DNA of 31,781 nt from a virus, in IMG/VR virus record IMGVR_UViG_3300027865_000027, positions 1 to 31,781 of that record; one strand, 5' to 3'. The position numbers and the translations under genes were made by a program. This document shows, piece by piece, positions 15,701 through 23,862 of the stretch. The notes under the pieces were generated by a model that saw only the letters and a list, made by a program, of their open reading frames with translations, made no database searches and was not told where the DNA came from. The first letter of the stretch is position 1; each line of letters begins with the position of its first letter.

Positions 15701-17061
15701 ATAAACAATTCATCATGGTCAATTACATTTTCTAAGTCCGATGAACTGCCAGCGTGTTCGGTTTCATTAATGGTTGCTTTTATCATATGCTTGTTGAGAG
15801 AAGTTATTTCCATTTCCTTATCACTAATAGGGAAACGGATTTTTTTATCTGATAATGCTGAAAATTTGCCGATAGCATTAGTAAAACCTCTTGCCTTTTC
15901 TCCTCCAAAACCTCCTGCCTCACCCTTAAGTGGTTCAGCAAGTTTTTCTAACGCACCTGTTTCTTTAGCTACTCCTACCGCATGACCGGGAACACCCAAG
16001 ACAGCAAAAGACATAGCTGACTCTTTAGCTGTATTAACAAGCCTTTCAGTTATCTCGTCAATGGTTGCTTGTGGAATATCCGTACCTTGTAATTTATTAT
16101 TTAACTTCTTAGCCAATTCGGTAGCAGTTATATTAGTGGATTCCTGTGCTAATTCCTGAGCCGTTTCAGTTGTGACAAAAGCTCCGTATTTCTTTAAATA
16201 ATTTGTCGCTATTCCTTTAAGTGTTTTATTCTTTAATAACTCGATGACTGTTTCCCTTAAAGATTTTTGGAATAACTTTTCAGCCCCCGGAAAAGTCCGC
16301 AATAATGTCCTAATCTGAGCAACCTCTATCAAAGAATTGACAACACCTACACCAAAAGCTGTTGCTCTGGCTATGTTCGGATCAATCTTATTTCCCTCAG
16401 AGTCAGTCAATGTTCTTATCTCCCGAAAGGCAAGTCCTGCTTCTATTTTCAATATATTTTCCATAGTACCGGACGTGAAGCCAACGCTGAACATACTGGC
16501 AAAACTTATAGGAACGGTAAGAATTTCCTCTGGTGTTGCTATTTGAGGGCCAGCTTGTCCTGCTATCGCTGCTGCCGTTCCCCCTGCTATACCAAACTTA
16601 ATACCCCTTTCTGTGCCTTTCTGAGTACCCTGAACCATAATGGGGAGCATTTCAGCCGTACTTCCAACAGCTTTTTCAAATATCCCCTTATGTAGGGGAG
16701 GTGGAGTTGTAACAACTAACTTGTCAGAGACAGCCTCTAAAGCTGAAAATGTTTCTGGATCAGTTACAAAAATCATATCCCATTCCACTACCCCCTGTTT
16801 TGCACTACTCACTCCCGATTCCCACCGCTTCATCACTCTTTCTTCCCCTGAGAGTTGTAAGTTTTTGAGTCGTGGGTCTTCCTTGCTTACATCCTTTAAG
16901 GCATCTTGATAATCATAGGCTTCTGATGGACTTATCCCCAATGCCTCTGAATCAATTATTGCCTGTGTAGCCTTATCAGGATCAATGCCCGGAGTCATAG
17001 AGTTTTTAAATTTCTCCCACAATGAAACTTTGGGAGCTTGTTTTATAATTGTATCAGCCAT
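12724..17061 (-). CDS. Giant internal virion (ejection) protein with zinc-peptidase motif
   Basis: A 1445-residue protein in the position of T7 gp16, after the gp14- and gp15-like genes. Residues about 150-200 are Gly/Ala-rich and hydrophobic (GIAGGTAAAIAGQAG) and could insert in a membrane. Around 500, LVHEITHVIQRIEGF holds an HExxH zinc-peptidase site, followed by AGEVEAR with a possible third ligand, a pattern recurring in large phage proteins. Residues about 575-720 are a long Glu/Lys/Ala coiled coil. The C-terminal half is helical. T7 gp16 carries a transglycosylase instead, so the peptidase may help cross the cell wall or trim virion proteins. No lysozyme-like motif is seen. Confidence 0.82.
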   Translation of the reverse strand: MADTIIKQAPKVSLWEKFKNSMTPGIDPDKATQAIIDSEALGISPSEAYDYQDALKDVSKEDPRLKNLQLSGEERVMKRWESGVSSAKQGVVEWDMIFVTDPETFSALEAVSDKLVVTTPPPLHKGIFEKAVGSTAEMLPIMVQGTQKGTERGIKFGIAGGTAAAIAGQAGPQIATPEEILTVPISFASMFSVGFTSGTMENILKIEAGLAFREIRTLTDSEGNKIDPNIARATAFGVGVVNSLIEVAQIRTLLRTFPGAEKLFQKSLRETVIELLKNKTLKGIATNYLKKYGAFVTTETAQELAQESTNITATELAKKLNNKLQGTDIPQATIDEITERLVNTAKESAMSFAVLGVPGHAVGVAKETGALEKLAEPLKGEAGGFGGEKARGFTNAIGKFSALSDKKIRFPISDKEMEITSLNKHMIKATINETEHAGSSSDLENVIDHDELFMHYRELRGVRVRYVKGKEGAAYSSSRNEIVISIEDRIPTDRQIKKILVHEITHVIQRIEGFAKGGDPAVHGKKYEFLAGEVEARDAQEKIDLELEKLISAQPGSAQDISAEDLIVEMEQGEKVAGAIFPEGEDVKKESEKIIKEKERLAQREAEIEATLLKTEELTAEKEKEMDAELEFIKIREKELEKAEKKIAKVEEKAQRKVAEAEGELEFQRLKAEEALEEERIESEAELQFVKLSEKAKAEAKISKVKTAKEIVKRRRARVRAVRDTLQLTDAQLRKISRKDIRLMSDLEFKQHVDEFYNKAVEFQETAKAKAEVMALVQDRQFKKEDNLRKAMKLPPLEKMTTEQAKQYYDALEPYQQGDLFLSPRKLELVDRTDFKGIKTIREALEKTAEKIGVPIESVIGTTVSEFERFKPDTQLAKVSPVFRYIVEKMVMKDLVAQTEILKAEKEVDVLAKKARASRKKTLSEKAWEFIAPQDRNVFQYIEANKEERRALIKEMTPEEIDYANYINNKMAEHLEYLMSIEALKNTRFEDAYINHLRKGLLETVKDSGIKAGIKNLFAKYEHDEQIANILDTATGDVLPLEKFIPNVLFRQGEIDPTQNVAKAFLQYNANIEKKKMLDSTLTELDIIVHALEPEAKTPRGLKLDKSLDRFFKEYVNTKKGRHTRVFIKQGGKLDITLRALRSFTALKDLGGNIIVGFTARLGEASGNFIQLGHKSFAKGLLRKRTAKGKAIAKKYENFVGKSVWHELGEVSKDGGDKIAGALFGLFHHGMISANKTFLLGSMTDAEFKAGELSAERLAQLKLDMGEYRIVIGSTSVFGATPEAATELQYKRWAVPMMQSTYNNLKVLATKKKFNEKEAWQLYRSMEVVLAMSIAGSYIVDQDDDTFIGRARQKIFRELMSIYGALDATFWANQARVISFISNIMIGLKQLMTLEEYEKSSSKWGYAKGELKGVRKLKKELVPRALTQFEGSKPEETITFKRRQR

Positions 17062-17073
17062 TATTCACCTTTA

Positions 17074-18561
17074 TTAAAAGAAATCATCGAGCCATTGTTT
17101 TACTGTTCTATCTTTTTGTTCTTGTTCCACTGGTTCAAATTCTGTTGTAATCCATTCATTTGAATCTGTATTAGGATTTTCCTGTTTCCATTTCTTATAT
17201 TTCTTCATAAAATTAATTCTATTTTCCCGACTTACATCCAAGGCATCTTTGCTATCTTTTGCCTCATCTTTAGTCATCTGCCTTGAACGAAAAGTTGTTG
17301 CGTCTACCTCATTACCGTCCTCATCTATATAAGGCAGAAAGCCCCCGTTCTTTTCCCAATTCAATATCCTGCTTTCCCCTGCCTTAAAATCATAACTATT
17401 AAGAGGGTCGGCTTTTTTAAGCGCACCATCTCTTCTTTTCTCAAAATGGTCACGCTCTGGACGAGTAATTTTTTCCTTCCTATGTGCTTTACTGACTTCA
17501 GCCCACACTTTATTTATTTCTTTTTTCTCGGCATCATCTCCTAAGTCATCGAATTTAGAAGATAAACTATCATATGTATCAGGGTCAGACCTCACTACCT
17601 TACCTTTAGCACGATTTCTTGTTGCAACTATCCTATCAGCTTTTTTTAATTTATCAAAAACTTTAGGATTAACAGCTTCTATTTCAGGTTCAGTTAATCT
17701 TCCTTCCTCAAGTTTTATAGTAAAATCAGCATCAGTGTTAATCTCTAATTCTTCAATGGCTTCCTTTCTATCTTCTTCAGCTTGGTCTTCCTGTCTTTTA
17801 AGTTCGTCATCAACAGCTTTTTGCATCCTTATAGCTTCTGCTTCTAACCGTTCTCTATCCCCTGAAGATAAAACATCATTGTAAGTGCCTGCTTTCTTTT
17901 TAATTAAGAATATTTCAGGATTGTTAGTTGCCTCTGCTGTAGCCGCTGTTAAAGCAATATCAGAAGTAGTCTCATCAATAAGCACTTGTGGATCGTCTGG
18001 TAGTGGAATTCCAGTAGCTACCTGTTCTGCTATAAAGTTTTCAAACTCTATTATCTCATCCTCCATTAAATTCGGATCAGCCTGTACGTCCTGTTTCGAT
18101 TCTTCACGTTTCAGGGCTATTTGATTTGCAATATCTTTCAGCGTTTCGGCACTTTCATGAGATATCGTCTTCAGTTCCCATTGGTCGCTTTTAGTCTTAT
18201 AAGCAAATTTAAGTTCATCCCTATATTGGCTTGGAACATCCTTAAATAATCTTTCTTCGGCAATTTTAGCCCCTTCAAGAAAACTCTGTCTTGCACCCGC
18301 AGCATCACCAAACCTCTTTTCCTTTTCCTCTAAATGCAAGTCTCTCAGCGTACGGTTAAATTCTATCTTCTTATTATTTATTGCATTAAGGTCTTGAGCT
18401 TTAGCTGACGTTACTACGGCATCAATGGCCACATCCTGTAAGAGCTTAAATTCCTTACCAAGTCCCTCGGTTACTTTTTGTAAAGGCTCAACATCTATAG
18501 GAGTGGCAGCTACCTTGCCAGTTGGTTGTCTTTCAGTTTGAGGTCCGGGTATCTTCGGCAT
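17074..18561 (-). CDS. Internal virion protein, gp15-like position (495 aa)
   Basis: A highly charged, helical protein (Lys, Glu, Asp, Arg throughout). The N-terminus is Pro-rich (PKIPGPQTERQPTGKVAATP), followed by long amphipathic helices with coiled-coil character (about 100-320). There is no membrane segment or signal. The N-terminal pattern and the place between the gp14-like and gp16-like genes fit the T7 gp15-type core protein, which leaves the head with the DNA and helps form the periplasmic conduit. Direct similarity to gp15 is not evident by eye. Confidence 0.72.
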   Translation of the reverse strand: MPKIPGPQTERQPTGKVAATPIDVEPLQKVTEGLGKEFKLLQDVAIDAVVTSAKAQDLNAINNKKIEFNRTLRDLHLEEKEKRFGDAAGARQSFLEGAKIAEERLFKDVPSQYRDELKFAYKTKSDQWELKTISHESAETLKDIANQIALKREESKQDVQADPNLMEDEIIEFENFIAEQVATGIPLPDDPQVLIDETTSDIALTAATAEATNNPEIFLIKKKAGTYNDVLSSGDRERLEAEAIRMQKAVDDELKRQEDQAEEDRKEAIEELEINTDADFTIKLEEGRLTEPEIEAVNPKVFDKLKKADRIVATRNRAKGKVVRSDPDTYDSLSSKFDDLGDDAEKKEINKVWAEVSKAHRKEKITRPERDHFEKRRDGALKKADPLNSYDFKAGESRILNWEKNGGFLPYIDEDGNEVDATTFRSRQMTKDEAKDSKDALDVSRENRINFMKKYKKWKQENPNTDSNEWITTEFEPVEQEQKDRTVKQWLDDFF

Positions 18562-19122
18562 CTATTTACCCTCCAATAATCCAGCTTCACTTGCTGACTT
18601 AATAATCCTTGAAGTACCTCTCAGTATCGCAGAGGCCGTTCCGATACGAGCTATAGCGGAAGCCTGCCTGCCTTCTAACCTTGCTGTTGAGGCACTTATC
18701 AATTCATTCTGAACGTCTACATCTCCTGCAAATTTTATTGCCAGAGCCGCCATATCACCTTGTAATCCGGTTTCCTCTATTACCTGTCGTGCTGACTCGG
18801 AAATCTGCACTCCAGCCTTGCCAAATAAAGCACGTTGTGTTGAGGTTAATCTCTTTATTTCTTTTCTTTTTAAAGCTACCGCCCTATCTCTATTCTCTCT
18901 GGCAATACGGGCATTTATCTCGGCGACTTGAGCCTTCAATTCAGATGAAAAACGCAACGCTTCACTACGAGCTTTTATATTTTGAATATCTACATAGGCT
19001 GAACCTATAGCACTTATAGCCTGTAATCCGAAAATTGAGGCATTGGAAGTCTTGCTGAACGATGAAGATGAACCCCCTGTATTGCCTCCGAAACTCTGTC
19101 TCTGATTACCGAAAAAAGGCAT
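18562..19122 (-). CDS. Internal virion protein, gp14-like (186 aa)
   Basis: A 186-residue protein with a Gly/Ser-rich start, a hydrophobic Ala/Gly/Ile segment (about 31-48) and a long helical part rich in Ala, Arg and Glu (KARSEALRFSSELKAQVAEI, FGKAGVQISESARQVIEETG). The segment FGKAGVQISESA is the pattern typical of phage core proteins in the T7 gp14 class, which form the first pore in the outer membrane. It is placed between the nozzle gene and the gp15-like gene, one base from each. Confidence 0.78.
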   Translation of the reverse strand: MPFFGNQRQSFGGNTGGSSSSFSKTSNASIFGLQAISAIGSAYVDIQNIKARSEALRFSSELKAQVAEINARIARENRDRAVALKRKEIKRLTSTQRALFGKAGVQISESARQVIEETGLQGDMAALAIKFAGDVDVQNELISASTARLEGRQASAIARIGTASAILRGTSRIIKSASEAGLLEGK

Positions 19123-22100
19123 CTACACAGCCTCCTTTGTATCAACACTGGCTACAACAGCTACAACAGTCTGTGGGAATGGTTTATCTTGTAAAATAGT
19201 AACTTTACCATCTGTTTCGTATCCTTCGGGATAATCAATATCTACCTTATCGCCAGAAAATAACGTAGCTGAAGTAAAATCAACACGGTCAGTATCAGTT
19301 TCATTCGGCCCGATTAAGGCGTTATATGATTTATTAAATCTTAAATGTACCTTTATGATTCTCTTGATTCTGCCCTGTGCTGTGCCGTCTGAAGAACCAG
19401 CTTCCATTTTTACAAGTTGCAATACCCCGGTATACGGAACACCGACCCCGACCTTAGATGCTGAGTCTATAGTTATCGACCCACTTGATACTACCGCATC
19501 GTCCTGTTCTACACCATCACCTATTACATTGACTGTTTCCCCTTCAAGGTGGTCAAGACCTGAGATGGTTGTAGTTGCTACACCGTCATACTTCAAGCCA
19601 GAATCTGAAAACAGTATAGGACTTGTCGTTAAATCATCGTCATTGAATATAGAGTCCATCTTCTCAATATATCTTACTGTAGAACCATTAACGCTTCGTC
19701 TGATAATTGCCCATAATTCATCTTCATTCGCACCGGGTATAACTGCAACCGATTCAAACACCCCACTTGCCCCTGTTGTGTGCTTATGCCATGCGATTAC
19801 GTTCTGATCTTTAAGTAAGGTCAAGCCTATTAAAACACCATCTACCCTAACCATCCATAAAGTAGAATAAGGCTCATTCTGAAATGCCATTTGTATAATA
19901 CCGTCACCAGTTATATGTTCTGCCAATAAGTTAAGATCATCTGATTTATACCTATCTACATCAAAACTAAATATCATCTCTCTGAGCTTCTTCGCACCTT
20001 TTTGAGCATATATAATAAACTGCCCCATCTTTACAGGCTGGATATCCGCACTACCATTACTTGTTTGTTCCTTTGCATCGACATTTGTAGGGGTTACAGG
20101 AGTGCCAGGGCTTTTACTTCCGAACGCCCATTCACCACCTCCAGTTCCTATAAGAAGATTATCTCCATCTTCCATCCACACAATAGTGTTGACTTGCTTA
20201 CCAGCTAACGTAAAAGCGTAAGCGTCCGCATCAGCGGCAGCACTTGGATCGTGGTTCTCATAGTCGTCTGCCTGTGATGCCCATATAGTCTGAGGAAATG
20301 ACGGTGAGCCAGCCCATAAAAGCCTATTCTCAAAGAAGACCACCGTAGACGGATAATCGTTTGTAGTCCAGACAGATTTCTTAAGTTCCCATTCACCAGC
20401 ATCCATTACAACGTCTGTATCATATGTATCTGAAGCCAACGCTGCGGCTGATACAACTTTTTTATTAGTGTAGGCCATTATCTTATATGGTATAATTCCC
20501 GTTCCGTCATTTGTCGTTACAAACTTACCAACATCTCCAGCCTCAAATACATCAAGTGAACAAGTAAGTGTTACGACCTCTCCGTAATTAACTATAACCC
20601 CACCTGCGTAATGCCCTGATATTGTCATTGTTCCACTTTGATTTGAACCTACGAAATCCCATGTACCGGAGGCAACAGTTGTACCTGAGAACGCTACAAA
20701 TATATCTACCGTTGCGTTATCAGAATCAGCTACCGCTACGATAATCGCCCTTCCATTGCCAACCGTACTGTCTTCCCTTATCTCCCTGCCTACGTCACCG
20801 TCTTCAAATAAAGTACCCCCTGCGGCTCCGTCTGAAGCAGCTATACCAATTCCTACTGCTTTTTGACCGAGAGTAAGGGCTATACTTGGATCTTCCTTTT
20901 CGACCTGTAACGGTGCTGGTAGAAATTCAATCTCGATTAATTTCCATACGGCATCCGATAACCTGACCAACTTACGAGAAGCATAATTCTTATGAGCTAT
21001 GTAAAGCGTATCCGATGATTGTGCAAACTTAAGCTGAAATAAATGTTCTTTAAGGTATGGAGTCACAACTTCTACAAGCGTACCACCACCATCTGCTGAT
21101 AGACCATACTCAACAGTAGGGGGAACAAAAGCAGTCGTCCACCTTGCGGTATCCGATATTCTATATTCATCAGTTCTTACATTCGCATCCTGCTTTGATC
21201 CGTATATTAATAACTTCGTATCGGAATCAGAATCAGGATGGGTAGTCGGAACTGTTATAGTGTCTGACCCGCCCGAAGGTGCTGCACTAAATGTATTGGC
21301 GTGAGTTATACGAGCATCCTGTATATTACCAGCAAAAGCAGAAGTACCGGGTGTTAATTCCCCTACATACAAAAGCCCTGCCTTAGTGTACCCGGTTGCA
21401 TGAGAATCACTTGCCATTTGAACGCCATCAAGATATAACCCGTAATCATCACCAACCTTACATAAAGCTACATGATGCCAGTCAGTATCCTCTATTTCCT
21501 CTCCAGCCCCACCAGTACCTATAAGTTCTACCTCAAAGCCACCTCCGGTATCTTGAAACCTGAAGACAAGCCCTGACCCGTGTATATGTCCTAAATACCA
21601 AAAATTATTAGCGTTTTCGTATTGAGCTATATATATCTCTGTGCCTGCATGGTCAGTGTGCTTTACCTGCACATCTATAGTTACATTGGTCTGATTACTG
21701 ACATCCCACTCAAGACTGTCCGGCATATTCAGATTATCGCCTGTTCCGTCAAATAGTAAAGAGCTTTGAGTGCCTGACCACCTGCCAGTAGAATTAGCCA
21801 TAGTCACATTATTGGCTAAAGTAATTATATGCCCTGTATTACCTGAGTCGTAAATACCTAATGTTGCAGATATAGAGCCAAGCCATAAAGCCTGATCTAA
21901 ATCCGGCATTGTTACACTTGCGGTAAAAGTTGTAAGAACCACGCCATCTACGGTTATCGCCCAATCATTTGCGTTACCATTCCATCCCCTGACTACCGCC
22001 ACATGATACCAAGTGCTACCAGAGGGAACCCATGTAGCCTCCTTATGTATTAAACGTGCAGCGGTACTATCTACGTGAAGAACTATCTTCCCTCTTGCAT

Positions 22101-22725
22101 GATCTTGATACAGATTAATGAACCCACCAGCAGCGGCGTTATGAGCCTGACTGTATAAAGATTCTTGTCCAGCAGGTGATCTAAAGTACACCCACAGATC
22201 AATAGTCAGGGCAGCGGTAGTATAGCTCCAATCAGCGTGATCTGCTACAGAAAGGTAATCTCCAACTGCATCGAAAATCCCTGCGGCTGTACCGAATTTC
22301 TTTTCATCAGCAGCTAATTGTGCTTGTCCATTGGCAGTAGCAGTATGTCCTGTTGCCGAAGAATCAGTAAATACAACGCTTCCGTTATTACCGTTCATAT
22401 GAAGCATCAGTAACGTGTTGGCATCAACCCCGTAAAGCCTGCCTCCATCCCTGTAAAATCTGATGTATAAATCTCCAAACTCAAGGATATACGCTTGTTC
22501 GTTTGAAAACCTGAAAGGTACAAGTCGGGATTGCTTAGCGTTAGTTTTAGTGCCACCTATGTACTCAAATGCAGGACGGAATATAGCCGGGCCTTGAGGA
22601 GTAACAACGTAGTTTTCACACTTTTTTAAGAGCTTATCGTATTTGTCAAGATCAGTTCTACCCTCTATTAAAGGGCTGACTTCACCACCATTAAAAGATG
22701 GGATTAATTTGTACTCCCTCGACAT
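19123..22725 (-). CDS. Tail nozzle protein (T7 gp12-like) with inserted LamG-like domains
   Basis: A 1200-residue protein. The start (SFNGGEVSPLIEGRTDLDKYDKL, then NYVVTPQGPAIFRPAFEYIG and LVPFRFSNEQAYILEFGD) is the well-known N-terminus of podovirus tail tubular protein B. Between residues about 103 and 535 it carries two concanavalin/LamG-like domains. The first (FDAVGDYLSVADHADWSYTT, LTIDLWV, WYHVAVVRG) seems to resume after the second, at DEYRISDTARW (519-530), so one may be nested in the other. Nozzle sequence continues from about 540 (KFAQSSDTLYIAHKNYASRK). The inserts probably face outward and may bind surface glycans. T7 gp12 is 794 residues, so the inserts explain much of the extra length. 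Confidence 0.9.
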   Translation of the reverse strand: MSREYKLIPSFNGGEVSPLIEGRTDLDKYDKLLKKCENYVVTPQGPAIFRPAFEYIGGTKTNAKQSRLVPFRFSNEQAYILEFGDLYIRFYRDGGRLYGVDANTLLMLHMNGNNGSVVFTDSSATGHTATANGQAQLAADEKKFGTAAGIFDAVGDYLSVADHADWSYTTAALTIDLWVYFRSPAGQESLYSQAHNAAAGGFINLYQDHARGKIVLHVDSTAARLIHKEATWVPSGSTWYHVAVVRGWNGNANDWAITVDGVVLTTFTASVTMPDLDQALWLGSISATLGIYDSGNTGHIITLANNVTMANSTGRWSGTQSSLLFDGTGDNLNMPDSLEWDVSNQTNVTIDVQVKHTDHAGTEIYIAQYENANNFWYLGHIHGSGLVFRFQDTGGGFEVELIGTGGAGEEIEDTDWHHVALCKVGDDYGLYLDGVQMASDSHATGYTKAGLLYVGELTPGTSAFAGNIQDARITHANTFSAAPSGGSDTITVPTTHPDSDSDTKLLIYGSKQDANVRTDEYRISDTARWTTAFVPPTVEYGLSADGGGTLVEVVTPYLKEHLFQLKFAQSSDTLYIAHKNYASRKLVRLSDAVWKLIEIEFLPAPLQVEKEDPSIALTLGQKAVGIGIAASDGAAGGTLFEDGDVGREIREDSTVGNGRAIIVAVADSDNATVDIFVAFSGTTVASGTWDFVGSNQSGTMTISGHYAGGVIVNYGEVVTLTCSLDVFEAGDVGKFVTTNDGTGIIPYKIMAYTNKKVVSAAALASDTYDTDVVMDAGEWELKKSVWTTNDYPSTVVFFENRLLWAGSPSFPQTIWASQADDYENHDPSAAADADAYAFTLAGKQVNTIVWMEDGDNLLIGTGGGEWAFGSKSPGTPVTPTNVDAKEQTSNGSADIQPVKMGQFIIYAQKGAKKLREMIFSFDVDRYKSDDLNLLAEHITGDGIIQMAFQNEPYSTLWMVRVDGVLIGLTLLKDQNVIAWHKHTTGASGVFESVAVIPGANEDELWAIIRRSVNGSTVRYIEKMDSIFNDDDLTTSPILFSDSGLKYDGVATTTISGLDHLEGETVNVIGDGVEQDDAVVSSGSITIDSASKVGVGVPYTGVLQLVKMEAGSSDGTAQGRIKRIIKVHLRFNKSYNALIGPNETDTDRVDFTSATLFSGDKVDIDYPEGYETDGKVTILQDKPFPQTVVAVVASVDTKEAV

Positions 22726-22728
22726 CTA

Positions 22729-23559
22729 TTATCTTCCCTTTATAACCCAATTAAAGTTAGTGTCTGCTGGCTGTTCGTCAGGATCAGCTTCAAATGAATC
22801 CTGAGCCTCTGCTTTCTGTAAAGCATCTTCGAATTCCAGTAGTATATCCCCCCACATAGTTCTGCTATTCGCTATAGGCATACATATCTGAAGTGCTATC
22901 TTAAGATACAACGCCCTTATAAATGCCGAGGTAAACTTGGATACATCCGTAATCCGTGCTATGTAAGGTAACTGTAGAACATCATCACCTGCATACAAAT
23001 AATCACCTTCATCGAGAAAATGAACAGGTGGAGCGATATTTGCGTTTTTATCTACAAAAGTAGTTAAGTAATCCGATGGTTTATCGAATATCCAATCATA
23101 TCCTATCCCTCGTCTAAGAACAAGAGTTACACCCGCAGTCGGACCTTCTGCTGTAAGTGCATTGTCATTTACAAGAGTGAGCGTAGCATCGGTAGCCGTT
23201 GCAACGGTAAATCCAGTTTGAGAATCGTTACTATCACTGTCTTCAGGACTTACCCGCCAACCAGCAATAATACCGCCCGTTGCAACAAATTTCGAATCTG
23301 AGTCCGCTATGGTATCAGGGTCAGCATCAGCGAATGTAAGATTAGCAGCAGTAGCGTAAGTCTTATTATCTAACGTCACAAGCCTACGAGCGAAGTTCCA
23401 AGGAAATGCTCGTAAGACGTTATCTCTTTCGTTAGCGAAGTGGAGGTTACACTGTCTTGCAGCTTTATTGTCATCCGTCAAGGCAGTTATCTTGTCATGA
23501 CCTACTCTGGCTAAAGCCATGTTCGCAAGTTCTACCTCGGTGGTAATTAATGTAGACAT
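22729..23559 (-). CDS. Tail tubular protein A / head-tail adaptor (T7 gp11-like)
   Basis: A 276-residue protein with the typical start VELANMALARVGHDKITALTDD, then AARQCNLHFANERDNVLRAFPWNFARR, seen in podovirus adaptor proteins. These form the ring between portal and nozzle. A loop of about 90 residues in the middle (about 60-150, Asp/Thr-rich) is longer than usual and may be an insertion. The C-terminal part (YDWIFDKPSDYLTTF, ALYLKIALQICMPIANSRTM) is again family-like. The next gene is the nozzle, as expected. Confidence 0.9.
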   Translation of the reverse strand: MSTLITTEVELANMALARVGHDKITALTDDNKAARQCNLHFANERDNVLRAFPWNFARRLVTLDNKTYATAANLTFADADPDTIADSDSKFVATGGIIAGWRVSPEDSDSNDSQTGFTVATATDATLTLVNDNALTAEGPTAGVTLVLRRGIGYDWIFDKPSDYLTTFVDKNANIAPPVHFLDEGDYLYAGDDVLQLPYIARITDVSKFTSAFIRALYLKIALQICMPIANSRTMWGDILLEFEDALQKAEAQDSFEADPDEQPADTNFNWVIKGR

Positions 23560-23562
23560 GGC

Positions 23563-23853
23563 TTACTCCTTATTTTTTTTAGGTCTACCCGGTTTCCTCT
23601 TTGCTTTACTATCTTTTGTGAGCTTAGTTAATAAGTCAGGGTTTTGATCGTTGATCTTATCCCCTGCTGAAACTGGCTCTTTTTCTGTTATGTCTTCTAC
23701 GATGACTCTTTTTGTGAAATTCGCTCTAATTACATCATCGATCTCCGTACCAACAGGCAAGGTGATCGTCCTCTCCTTCGTATCCAAAGGAGCTTCAGGA
23801 GAGAACGTCATTGCACCGTAAAAAACCTCTGTGTGACAATCGTAATTGTCCAT
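23563..23853 (-). CDS. Small protein with AT-hook-like tail (96 aa)
   Basis: A soluble protein whose first about 70 residues are acidic, while the end is strongly basic and reads KRKPGRPKKNKE, a clear AT-hook core (GRP flanked by Lys/Arg). AT-hooks bind the minor groove of AT-rich DNA. It lies between the exported protein and the tail adaptor, so a role in DNA packaging or virion completion is possible. ATG 23853 is preferred over TTG 23856 because AAGGAGAT precedes it. No family is recognised. Confidence 0.65.
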   Translation of the reverse strand: MDNYDCHTEVFYGAMTFSPEAPLDTKERTITLPVGTEIDDVIRANFTKRVIVEDITEKEPVSAGDKINDQNPDLLTKLTKDSKAKRKPGRPKKNKE

Positions 23854-23862
23854 CAAATCTCC

